Assembly (NCBI GenBank): GCA_003640385.1
Contig: RCAB01000289.1
Coordinates: 17,465-81,464, forward strand
Reading direction: 5' to 3'
DNA length: 64,000 bases
DNA from: Setaria digitata
Taxonomy: Eukaryota; Nematoda; Chromadorea; Rhabditida; Setariidae
The notes beneath the pieces are model-generated. The model was not told the DNA's origin, made no database searches, and saw only the letters and a program-made list of their open reading frames with translations. Position numbers and translations under genes: made by a program. This document shows, one piece after another, positions 49,501-61,265 of the stretch; position 1 is the first letter of the stretch, and each line of letters begins with the position of its first letter.

Positions 49501-52500
49501 TTTAATCATCAAATCAATTCTCTTTATCCGTATTTTGTCAATCACAGAACAGCGATAGTCTGTGGAAAAGCGACTTAGCGTTGCATCTTTTTTTTCCTCT
49601 CTTGCTTATTCGTACTTTTTATTTGGAGTACAAATATGAGGATTGTTTTTTCTCCTCCAACAATTAGCATTAAATTGGATAAAGTGAACAAAAACTTCAA
49701 ATTTGACATAAGTATCGAGAAAGATTATCGAAACAATCTGTCCAATTATGTTTTAGTTCAGCAACTACATTTTCTCAGGAGTGTCGTTCTAATGTTCTAA
49801 TGAACAATCCTTAGCATTATAAGATTTTTTCATACTTGGTCAGTTTATGATACCTCTCCATCACTTCGAAATTCCGACCCCTTAGTTCACTTTATTCATT
49901 TTAAATTGCTGATTGCTAAAATTACAGAATTCTATAATTATTTTTCACTGACAATTTCCACTTTTTTCTTATTACAGTTACTACTTAATCAGCGGTTAGA
50001 TGAAAATAAGCATTCAGATGGATGATTCGTGGAAACTTTGTTCAGGGTTTGATTCTTGGTTTTGTAAGATGTGGAGCTGCGTCTCCATTGCGGTGCGGTA
50101 CTCTTATCTCGTAGGTTTATTGTAAAATATAATACATAATCATCGGTCCCATAGAGTCTGCAGCCAGAATAAAAATACCTGATGCAGGGGGCAATAGTAA
50201 AGAAAAAATGCCTTTTCACTTTTATATAATGGGTAAAATGTTTTGGTTTTGACAAAAGCAATTTATTTGTTATGTGACAGTTCAAAGAAACGGAATTCCA
50301 CCCTCGCTCCAAATAACCATTATTTTGACAAATGCTACGAGAGTTTTTTCACCTTCAAGTTCGACAAAGGAAACTTCTTAGTTGATGTACGAAACTATTT
50401 TGTTAGATAATTTCTCAACCTGATCTATTAAGATCATAAGCTGCTTTTGAAAAATTCTTTTGCAAAGTATCTCATGTCATTCTTTTCTTATTTCTGATGC
50501 ACAGTAACAATAGCTGTGAAATAATTTGCTAATTTTAGGTTAAATTTAATTTGTTGTGGAAATTTATAGTTTTATGCATTGCTCATAAATTCTGTCAAGT
50601 GAAAACTGTGTTTTACCGGCACTGTCAGAATAAAATGAAAAAAAATAGGTTTTGAAATTTTGCAATTCTTTTTTTCAAATTTTTATCTTCGTGATACAAC
50701 AAACGTGGAAGGGAAGGAGTTTGAAAGGTCAGATGCATTTGTTTATTAGTAGATGCAGACAAAAGTAGGTATCAGGTGGTTCCAAAACTTTCGGGACGAT
50801 AATTTTTATGATTTAAATTAAGAATGAGAAATAAATAATGCTTAACGTCTAAGAATTGTTGATGTATCGATTCTGAATAAATATTATTCTTCTCTGAAAA
50901 TAGTTTCATAAATCATAGTGACGGCATTCCCAGTGTGCTATGCGGCATCCTTCATGTCACACACTCTTTCATCCCGGTCCTCGAGTAAAGCAGTCTAAAA
51001 ATTCATTTAATGTTGCGTAGTATGTAGAGATGTGTTGGCCCAGAATAGCCATTAATCATCTGAGCGAAGGGGATAGAGACAACGCGAAAGATAAGGTTTC
51101 AGCTTTTTCCATAAATGTTCAGGTCGAGCTGCTGCTACTTTGTCAGTGTCCCAACAGAAGATTCTGTCGTTGAATTTATCATCCCATACCTCCCGCTATA
51201 CCGCCCAACCCTTTTATCCTACAATTTTTTACTACATATTTGAAAAGTTTGAACCATTGTTACTCAGCATAAATTCGTTGCCTACTCTTCATCCGATTAC
51301 TTCATTTTTGTGAATGCTACCGGAACTCCGCATTCACATTGCCTGTCTTTTTCTTGTTTCCTCCTCAGTCGTCTCCTAGCCCGCAACAAACCATCTCCAT
51401 TCGTTTTGAAAGGTATTAAGATTTTGCGCACTTTCCCCCCAGACTCATCCTGCAACAAACAGTTTTTTAGTGAATTAAATCATTTTTACTCCTCCGAAAT
51501 CACCAATTGGAGGACACATCTAGCTCTCGTGAAAAAAAAAAAAAAAAATTCCACTCTGATATGGAAATATGGTAAGCAGTCTCACCCGTTGTCGGAATAA
51601 ACGAATAAACCAAACAAATCGCTCCATTAACTAAAAACGGCCGTGCACCACCAACCACCGAAATCATGAAGAGATCTCAATCTGTCAATCCTCACGGTGT
51701 GGGAGCAGTCGAGTTTTCCTGTGCTGCGTCAAATTAAGTCTCAGAGAAAAACTCCGAGATCCGAAGCGATTCTCAAATCAATCATCTCACTTTGGAGCGA
51801 AGGACTGATGGAGGAGCTATCTGGTGGTTGGTTTCCTCTGAAGTTTTCCTCAAGATAGCTGTGGTATGTGGTAAAACAATTACATTCGGTAAAGTGGATC
51901 ATTTAATCGCCTTATTTTTAACGATAATCCATAATCTCATTGGGATTTTTTTTGACATCAAAGAAAAGGATTAAAATTTCCGGATAGAGACTACAGAATT
52001 ATTTCTAATTAATGCCAGAGACTTCCACATCACGGCTTTAAGCAAGTGAAAACAATATGTTTCGAAGGCATAAATGCTAATAGTAAAGGTAAAAAAGGTG
52101 ACATTTGATACACACTTCGTTGTTGATTAGGAATATTTGGTCGACGAGAATGGAATTGTTGAATGAATTTTACCGAGCGACTAGGTAGTTACTAATTTGC
52201 TATCATCTCATCTCACTCGTCAGAAAATATGATATGTGCACTTGGAAACGAATAATAATAGCTACAATACAGTTACTGCTCAAATTATCTTCATTTCTTT
52301 TTTTTCGTCTCAATTTTTTCTCACCCACCAATCTCTTTAAAATCCTATGCTTTTCTCCTCTGACATGACTAATTGGATCATCATATGTTTAATGATTCCT
52401 TATACTTATCGGCTTTGCGTCATGTTTATTTTTGCCAATACCCCTCTTTCTTCTGCGGAGATTTCTCTTAGGCCTCACTTATCGCAGAAATTAGATTATC

Positions 52501-53032
52501 GTGGATGGAATGCTGGAATAACTGGTTAAAATATTTTCTACCTGTGCCAAGTTTTATCGTCAGTCTTTCCATTCCTAGATTATTTTAAACTTTTCAACAA
52601 GTTTTGAATAATATACTGTTCATGTTAGAATACAAAATAAATTAAATGCTACTACATTTGAATGCTGAGCAGGTTTGATTCCATAATCATATCTAATGTT
52701 TGTTGGTATGGAAATTGGGATATGATCTATCTTCCTAATTTCCTTCCTTCATCCTGTTTTCTCTTCAGTGCTACCGATTATTTCCGAAGTGCATTCTATG
52801 CAACAGTAAAGTAACATTATATCTCGATGTACATATAAATGCTTCAGTTTTAGTCATATGAACACATTGAGCGCTTTTTGTGCGTAATTTTCGTCTTTGT
52901 GTATTGCTTATTTGTGTCCTACTGAACTTATCAGTGCTCCATCCTGAAGAGCACCATGCTAATTTGATGAACAAGGAATTAAAAAAATCATTTTTAGTAT
53001 GTTTAGATTGAACATTTTTCGGAATTGTAGAT
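46519..53032. other. Mostly non-coding, with scattered exon-like minus-strand frames
   Basis: Beyond the minus-strand candidates noted with 46,295-46,518, one plus-strand frame starts at ATG 48,637 in a good context (AAGATGGCGG) and runs 74 codons. It overlaps a minus-strand frame in opposite orientation, so at most one is real. From 50.3 to 53.0 kb I see nothing supportable. The last part should contain the Prickle promoter. Confidence 0.4.
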
Positions 53033-56000
53033 ATGGATACAATCACTTCCAGATGCCGAATGAATGGAGAGTGTTTATCACCGGCATCCAGAATACGCAT
53101 TGCAGCAGATGTTCACCGTCACAGTACCAGTGATGATGATAGCGGATGCGTGTTGGAAGAATACTCATGGGTACCAAGTGGCATCAAACCTGATATGGTC
53201 TTCCATTTTTTATTTTTTTTAGAGATAGAAAATGCATATTTCCAATGGATCCATTACATTGGTTTCGTACTTCAGGAAGCTGGAAGTAATTTTCATTGTG
53301 CAGTTTCAACTTCCATTAATTACCTTACTGAATTAGTGAACTTGCTATCATTTATTTTCTACCTCTATGCCTTTCATTTCTTATAAGGTGGTGAGATTAA
53401 TTGATCTGCTATTCATCTCTACTGCTTTGTACAAAAGATTTCTTTATAATTTCCCCACAACTTGCAAAATTTATTGTTTTAAACAGTTTTCTTAAGTTCG
53501 ATGTGAAACAGAATACGGATTTTTTTGATTATGCTTATCTAGATGGTAGCAGTGAAAACTCATAAAATCCTCTTCATTCTGTATCACTGATTTGGGTGGA
53601 ATAAGTTGCATATTCAGGTTCATATGTATTTTGCTTGTCTACCAGAAGACAAGATACCTTATGTGAATTCGGCTGGTGAGGAATGGCGAGCGCGTCAGTT
53701 GCATTATCAGTTACCGCCGCAAGATTCGGATATAGGATATTGTGGTAAGTTGAGCGGTAAGGAAGTGCGTGAACTAATTCAATTTGAAGTTGGTCGAAAA
53801 CGTGAGTGCCTTGGACGCGGTAGTATCGAGCAGCTTCCTTACGACAATAGACGAAGGCACTGTCATCAGGTCTTTCATCTTTCCTTTCATTGTAACCCCG
53901 AATTTAATTTTTTTTTTTCGCTAATTAAAAGTATATTAGGGCTTGTGCATTCTTTCAGAGCGATGCATGTATTTTAAATTGTCTCGAATGATTCTCGCCA
54001 TTCAGTCAAAGTATCTGAATTGCAGTGCAAGGAATCATTGTGTGAAGGAAACTTGGTTATTAATGCGGAAAGATTCGGGCCTGATGTACACTGGCACCCG
54101 CAATGCTTTGTATGCACGGAGTGCTCGAATCTGCTCGTTGATTTGATTTACTTTAAGCATGGAGCTGACGTGTACTGCGGCCGACATCATGCTGAGCAAA
54201 TTAAGCCCAGATGTGCCAGATGTGATGAGGCAAGTTCAATTCTCCATCCACTGTCTGCCTTACTTTCCTTCTGTTTAAATACTTCTTCATTGCTATCCTC
54301 CTTATTCATTCTCATAATATTAATTTCTTTTATCATCTACATTGACCTTTCTAAGCACAGCTTTCAGAAATGCTTAAATGTTTAAGAAAAGGATTCATGT
54401 GCTGATTGCCTGCTGTTCACAAAGTGGAAGGTTCTGAGTAGTTTGAGCTAACATTAGCTTGCAAACATTTAAATGCTTATGACATACAATGCTTCATCGT
54501 CTCTTTGGTTTATTTTTTTTTTTTTTTTCTATTTTCTAATCTACAAGTATCATTCTCATTTTAGCCTTAAAGACACCAGGGAATTTCTATCCTTTTTATG
54601 TAGCAAGTTAAAGAACTTCAGTTCTACCTAGAATGTGGTATTAGCATAATTCACAAGAAGAAATACTTTTCACTGTATTTCACGCTACATTTTAACATCA
54701 GTGATTGACTTTTGCAAGTTCCATTTGGTTCCCTTTGCTCTTTACTGTCATGATTTCTTTTGAATAGAAAAAAATCTGAGGCAACAGCATATAAGTTATG
54801 GAATGAAAGCTTCGTATTTTCAAAATACATGTGAGTTCATTATAGACAACACCACTTAAAGAAAAAAAAAAAGAAAACGATACGAAATATCAAAGAAAAC
54901 AGAATCAAATAACAGTTAAATTTCTGGACTAAGATTTCCCATATTTGGTCGTAATTTCTTACTAGGTGCAATGATTATTCATACCTAGAAGAAATTTTGC
55001 TATCACTAGCAAGCAAATATTGAATCTAATCGGAACAAATTAGGATTCTGTTAATTTGGTGTTGGATTTACAAAGATTTATGAACAACCTATTTTCGCTG
55101 TCATTAAATAATAATACAATAATAGCATTACTGAAATCAGTTCGTTTGCTGTGGGAAACTCGAAGCTGCGAATGCATAACTTTGAATTATAGTTAGTCGA
55201 TTATTAGGCTTCTAAGGCTGAATCAATGAAGCAATAAAATCCCAGCGGTATGTTGAATTGGTGATTAGTTGGGCGTAGTGATTCTGCTGGATGAATGTGT
55301 GTTCTTTCTTAACAACAGCAACGAATATCGATGTGAATTGGTGAAGTATAATGCAAACAACCCAACGACGACATTACGAGAATACAGTACATTTGTACCC
55401 TCTGATCTCGTTTTTTAAGTTTTAAAAGTGTAAGAATAGAGTGGAGTGGAATCATCACTTAACTCTCAAGCTGGACACTTCACATTTGCTGTTCAGAAGA
55501 GCAAGTGAAGTCTTCCAAGAAGAGCGTGTTTCCCGCTTGATATTTATGACTCACATTAGTTCTACCAGTTATGAAATTGACACTGAATTCAGAAACCGGA
55601 GGACACTGTTTCTCCGAATGAAGACTGATGTCTGAAGAAGAAAATATTTCTAAATGCCCAGCACGTCGTAATATACCACTTGTTAACAATCTAGTCATCA
55701 TGAGTATTCCTTGGAAAAAATTATAAACTTTTTCATTTCTGCATTTCTCTTCCCTACTGTGTCTCATCTTTTAATATTTCCTTCTTCTTGAGTGTCTGTA
55801 GAAATGAAAGTACCTGCTTAAAAATGCGTTAGTTCCTTCCTGCCCCTAATGTAAAATCTGATACCTAATGTAAAATCTGATACTAGCAAATTTCAGTTAA
55901 TATTCAGCGATGAGTGTACAGAAGCGGAAGGGAGGACATGGCACATGTCACATTTCTCATGTTCAGATTGTGGTATTCAACTCGGAGGACAGAGGTATTT

Positions 56001-58131
56001 CTTTTGTTGAATAGCGTTAATGCTAATCTTACTTTTTTTGCAGTGCACTATGATTTGCTGAGATTTGCAGGTATATTGGAAGAAGTGATAAAATAATATG
56101 CATCTCTTGTTACAATCAGAAGTTTTCACTCGTTTGCAATACCTGTGGAAAAGAAATTGTTGTTGACAAGCCGTATATCATTCAGGTGTCTTGCTATTAC
56201 GAATGCTGCTATTACTTTGCCTTCGTCATCAGTCGTGTCATCCCCCGTTTCATGATAGTTATACTTTTTGAGATGCTAGGTCTCATTTCAGATACCGGTG
56301 TGCTGTTATATACGTTCCAGAGCACTGCAAAACCTATTTTAATACTGTAATCATATTGATGGGTAGAGTACTGAGCAGAAAATCTACCATGAAAAAAATG
56401 AAACCTGTGTGAGTCAGTCAAAGAAGTCATGCTTGACTTTGTGTATTAAGCAACAGTTCACGCAAGAGGTTTTGCTTTCCATTTTTAAGCTGAGCTCTAG
56501 CCCTAATTCAATATATTTGCCACTGTATTTGAGTCAGTTAGAAATTCAAAAACAGGAAAAATTTATCAAAGGACAATTTCAGAATGATATACATTGGCAT
56601 GCCGACGAACGTTGTTTCTGCTGCAGTGAATGTGGTAAAAATTTGCTGGGTAAGGCATACTCATTCAATGACGACAAGTTATATTGTAATATGGATGAGA
56701 GTTGTGGAAAACGATATCCGAAGGTAATATTAATATACGGTAATATTTCACTTTGTATTCATAAATAACAATAATCATATTTTGCTCGATAATCTTCGAG
56801 TATTATTATTAATTGTTACCATTTTATCGGATTGCTTGCTGCCATTTACTTCCCTGTTCATTTCTTTTTTTTTTCTTTTTCTTTTTTATTAACCACTGTC
56901 ATTCAAAATAAATCTACGAAGCCATACATAAGAAGATACCATTGATAAACAACCATGCTGATAACCTAGGTGAGATTTGATGCCAGAGTGATGTCTATTT
57001 CACGTAGCCGGCGAGGATCGGTACCAGAACCACCATCACGAAACCCTCCTTCACCACCAGCCGAAAACATTTATGAAACTGTTTTGCCGTGCTTCTCGAA
57101 GGAATTGGAAAGCATAAACGGCATTGAATATTCGCGAAGGTAATACTTCATTTATGCTACATGTATTACTGTTCCTCTCGTAGATGATTTAATTTCTGAT
57201 TCATTGGTGTTTCGAATAACGATATTTAATTCCATAAATAGTATAGGTATAATCGTCGATCGCAAAGTGCTGATGTTCGGCGACCATGGCTTGATGAATA
57301 CTGTCACAAAGATCATTGTAAGAAAAAGAGTGATTATAAAGACAAGAAACAGAATCATTATTCGCGGATGCCACCGCCTTCACCATTATTAAGAAAAAAA
57401 CATCAGCGGTGCAGGTAATGCCAAAAACTAATGCTGTAACCAGATTAAAGTAATTAACTTAACACATTCATTATATACTCAATTGCAGTAGCTGGAAAAA
57501 TGGAAAAAAAAAAGATTTTTTACTTTAGAATGTATCATAGTATTTTGAAGTTGGAATTTAACGTCATAAACTCCTTTTCTAAAGCAATCTGTATTAATGT
57601 TTCTGTTTCGTGATATTTTATGCTATTTTTTTTTTGCATTGAACAAAGCTTTTGATATGGAAGTGAACGTGCTTAGAGAGTTTGGTGAATGCATTATTTA
57701 CAGTTTGGTGAAAATTTTAGTTCATGTAGCTCATCAGAGAGCGATAGTGATGATGTTTACCTATTAAATTATTTGGCAGCTTCTCTTTCTCAATTCAACA
57801 AGATTGTAAGTTTCTTTTTTTGTTTTTGAAATTTCTTAGGTCATATGAAAAGTGGAAAAAATCCACTTTTCATATGACCTAAGAATTTTTGCTTCCATCA
57901 CAGAATATAGATAATCTTAGTCGTAGAATATAGATAATTAAACTCCAGTTAGAGTTTGCCCTACTGTTTGATGGGAATTCTTTAGTTTCTTAGTCATTGA
58001 CATTCACAGAATTTTCCTTTTTTTTTTTTTTTTTGCAGAAAACACTTCAAAACAATAGAAGCTGTAAGCCAGCAGTGAACAGAGTGCAAACGGCGAAGAA
58101 TAAATCATCAAGCAACTGTATAGTGTCCTGA
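53033..58131 (+). CDS. prkl-1: Prickle homologue (PET and three LIM domains, C-terminal CAAX)
   Basis: Cytoplasmic planar-polarity protein acting at membranes with the Vangl/Frizzled system. Ten exons give 496 residues: 53,033-53,197; 53,618-53,869; 54,026-54,229; 55,897-55,994; 56,071-56,185; 56,583-56,723; 56,970-57,139; 57,247-57,414; 57,721-57,805; 58,039-58,131. The PET domain spans about residues 35-130 ([43 protein letters not shown]). LIM1 starts at CHQC (137-140) with WHPQCFVC and [11 protein letters not shown]2 at CARC (202-205) with [17 protein letters not shown], and LIM3 at CNTC (262-265) with [14 protein letters not shown] basic, Ser-rich tail ends in CIVS, a farnesylation motif typical of Prickle. 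The third intron is GC-AG, and introns 1 and 2 begin GTC. It is shorter than vertebrate Prickle (~830 residues). The start follows a possible trans-splice acceptor (TTGTAG). Symbol by analogy with C. elegans. Confidence 0.95.
55845..55882. repeat. Perfect 19-bp tandem duplication
   Basis: CCTAATGTAAAATCTGATA occurs twice head to tail, ending 14 bases before the start of Prickle exon 4. Confidence 0.9.
57833..57885. repeat. Perfect 24-bp inverted repeat with A5 loop in a Prickle intron
   Basis: Left arm 57,833-57,856 and right arm 57,862-57,885 are exact complements separated by AAAAA. The arm begins TTCTTAGGTCATATGAAAAG. It starts 27 bases after the donor of the intron between Prickle exons 9 and 10. 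Confidence 0.95.
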
Positions 58132-58223
58132 AACTTTCGTTAATCTGAAGCTTAATTTCATTTAAGAACGATAAACAAGACGATTAGAATTTTCATATAT
58201 TTCTTCAATTTCGGATTATATAC

Positions 58224-58229
58224 AATAAA
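58224..58229 (+). promoter_or_regulatory. Polyadenylation signal AATAAA (Prickle)
   Basis: Canonical hexamer 93 bases after the Prickle stop codon, followed by a T/G-rich stretch, as expected for a 3' end. Confidence 0.7.
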
Positions 58230-59191
58230 TTTATTTCTGTAATATATTGTGCCTTTTTGGAACTAACATTTTCTTTTCTAATTACCCATTTTACAGGGCA
58301 GTTGTAAGTCCTCAGCTTAATCATAATTTATTAACGGTGTAGAAAATTAACAAAAATGATTCAGCTGTAGTTATCAGTGAAATACTCGGTATTTACAAAA
58401 TTCAAAATAATGTTAATTCTTGCGTAAATTCATGTGCTGCATAACAATGTTAAGTTTGACTTATTTGACTTAAAATTGCACTCAGTAATTTGAGTAAATG
58501 AATAATAAGTAGATGACGCACTGGAAAGTTTGTGTTTCAATAAAAATTTCTCAAATTGTGTTCATACATTGAATTATCGCGTTTTTATCACTGATGAGGG
58601 ATGACTTTCAACAAAAGTGTAGAAGTGATCCAGAAAATTCTGAAAAGTTGTCGATCAAGGTCTGAAGATTCGATGATGTAGTATAATAACTAGCGGGATA
58701 ATTTAGTTCAACTTTGATCACTGTTTTATTAAAATTTTAGCCATTATTGATGTCATGCAGAAGTGTAGTGTTTTCTCTTCATTTTCTGATATTTCGTTTG
58801 AACTTGCGTTACATTTAGCACTTGAGGTTTACGGACTGTAATACATGTTTTATAGAAACGACAAACCATCAGAGCGCTCAACTGTTGCCTTCCAAAAGTC
58901 TGGTCACATATTTTTATATGTAAAGAGGAAAAAAAAAATGCATAGCTTGTTTGATTGTTTAGTAAGATAGCATATGTCTTATTCAATTATCGATATCGTC
59001 AATTGATCTATCATAGTCACTGGATATATAGAACCTCATAAGATGATGGGAATTACTTAGTTAGCTACGTGTACAGTTTTTTGTTCCGCGTGAAGTCACG
59101 TCTAAGCAGCAGTTTTACCGACAAGTTTGATTTCACTGAATCTCACATCCCTGTTTTTGAGTTCTTTCAACTGAAATCCTTATAGTTTGCA
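58230..59191. other. Intergenic spacer between Prickle and the BTB-like gene
   Basis: Just under 1 kb of AT-rich sequence without a convincing exon. An acceptor-like TTATAG (AG at 59,184-59,185) precedes the next ATG by six bases, compatible with spliced-leader addition. Both genes read in the same direction, so a nematode operon is possible but not shown. Confidence 0.4.
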
Positions 59192-61265
59192 ATGACTTCG
59201 AAGCTAACAGATTTCTTTAAAAGCTTGCGATTAGTTCCACTACCATTTGGTGAATACCAGCAAAACCATCCTGACACACCTCCCATTATGGTTTGTACAT
59301 TTTCTTTTCTGAACGCATAAAAGCTTTGAGATGTTTTTCTAAGCAAAAAAAGAAAGAACAATTTGGAGAGGTGCCGGACAATGCTCTCTCTACTTTTCAT
59401 GGTAAATATCTTACGACAAATGTGCAGATGTGTTTTAGGTCAATTTTCGTTTACCGGATTTGTGCCGAACCTTACCAATAGAGTTCAAGGACGATAAAGA
59501 ACGCTTATTCACTGATCGTGCAATTATGTGTAAGCTCTCTAAGGTCTGTGCTGAGAAAATTGAGAATTTGGTATGTGCGCCCTGAAATTCACTTCATTTC
59601 TGTTTAAAACAATTTATAATAAAATGACGAATTAATTAGTAACTGATAAGTAATAATGATTGATAACAAGTACTTATTTATTACAATAATAATGGTAATT
59701 TATATATTTCATAACAAATTTGTGCTAGAATTAACTAGTTCGTGAGATCTAATGTCTGACACTGATTTTAACATTCTTTTCTGTGCAGCTTGTTTAGTGG
59801 GTTTATGGAAAAGTGATTCGAAGACTGATAGATGCAAGATATCGGCTTCTTCTCAGCAAAAATTTAATTAATTAGATTCAGATTTTTTTTTTTTTCTGTT
59901 TGGTCGGTGATGTAGAAACCTCGTATAATTGCGACATAGCAGTGTACATGTTTACCGTTCACCAATTTAGTGGAACTAATATAATTTATTGCAGATAATA
60001 TGAAATACTTCTTTAGGAAAAGGAAGGGCAGGAGTTAATCATTCGACTGGATAACATATCCTGTGATGCTATGGAACGTGTTCTTTTCGCTGTTTGTCCT
60101 ACTATATATGGGCAATACCCAATTCCTCCAACAGGTACTGATCACCAACGTTTACTGTAATTCCTGCCGGTGAAACTCTAATCATTTATCTTCCTGTTTC
60201 AGTTTTCGATGTTAATATTATCTGTCCAGTCGCTAGCTCCTTGGGAATAGATATAGTTGTCAAGATGTGTGAAAAAGTAAGGCCATTTCTGAGTTTCAAG
60301 TCTATGACTTCTGTTCTTGCAGTTTTAAATCGCTCTCGCAACCTCATATAGCAACAATTTTTGCCAGGTTCTAGAAAACGATGTGCATCCGGAGATCACG
60401 CCGACTGATTTACTTATCAGTTATTTTAGTATTGCCTACAAATGTCAACTGAATTCAACACTACAAGCGAAGTTATTCACTAAAATTTTAGAGTGTGACT
60501 ATTGGAAATTGAAATATCCATTAATTCGCAAAATAGAATCACCTTGTTTGCGCATTTTTTTGTGGTATGTCCTTTTTTTCGAAAGAGGATTTGTAGTTAA
60601 GATGAAGAAGGGCTTTTATATCCCCACATCTATACACTATTCGTTTTGTCAAGTAAATCAAATATTTTTCAGAACTGTTGCACATACCCTTTTCTTGAAA
60701 CACTAAATTAATACTAATGTTTTCTAATGCAGTGCAATTCAGAATTATTTCATGACTTTTTCCATAAAATCCTTGACAATTCATTTGCAGGAACTTCAGA
60801 GAAATGAGTCGATCCATCAGGTGTTCGAAAAAAGCGCTCAAAAAACATTGTTTCGTCAGGAGCAGAAAATCTTGGATATATGAAGGTTTAGACCTAGCAT
60901 CAAAAGAATTACTCCGACTATGCACCTATAACGAATTACTTTTTTCACACGTCACAATAACTGTACCGACAAAAGTTTATAAATCTGCTTGTAATCAGTG
61001 CGACGAAAATGCCGCACGCATTACTCGTGCAGGTGGCTGCCCGCAGAGAGCTGTCCCAAAAAAATTATTTCTGTGCCAGCAGTGCAATAAAACATTATGT
61101 TCGAATTGTGAGGCAAGATTTTGTGCCACGAAACTGGTTGATTTCTTAGAGGATGTCCGTGAGGCTGAGAAATCTCCAGGAATGCTGCAGAAGCTTCGTT
61201 CACTTGTTCTGCTGAATTCTTCCACGCGCGATACTGCCAGGGCATTGGTAAATATTCGCCAGTAA
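59192..61265 (+). CDS. BTB-like protein with Cys-rich C-terminus, function unknown
   Basis: Six exons give 364 residues: 59,192-59,290; 59,439-59,570; 60,017-60,134; 60,203-60,276; 60,368-60,564; 60,791-61,265. All introns are GT-AG and frame is kept. Residues ~35-145 resemble a divergent BTB/POZ fold: a short beta strand (FRLPDLCRTLPIEF), DRAIMCKLSKVCAEKI in place of the usual H-K-x-x-L-A helix, then LIIRLDNISCDAMERVLFAV, SSLGIDIVVKMCEKVL and a helical BACK-like continuation. The C-terminal region has eight Cys at 274, 277, 290, 302, 305, 310, 313 and 318 (CNQC, CQQCNKTLCSNC), probably a zinc-binding module, followed by a helix. BTB proteins often serve as cullin-3 adaptors or dimerise, but nothing here shows which. 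The fold call is inference from pattern. An alternative 3' splice at 61,250 (TTG|GTAAAT) could replace the last five residues. Confidence 0.8.

Noticed and set aside
50158..50240. Kunitz-like fragment on the minus strand (PCIRYFYSGCRLYG)
   Set aside because: Only a short stretch resembles the domain. The flanking cysteines and spacing are missing, and a better splice acceptor falls inside it.
52771..53100. 109-codon minus-strand frame
   Set aside because: It runs antisense across the first Prickle exon and has no motif. Treated as a shadow.
57204..57392. Plus-strand frame over Prickle exon 8 in a different register
   Set aside because: The register joined by TATAG|G keeps the Prickle reading frame through to the CAAX box. 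The other ends in TAA inside the exon.
60539..60925. 128-codon minus-strand frame
   Set aside because: Antisense shadow of exons 5-6 of the BTB-like gene.
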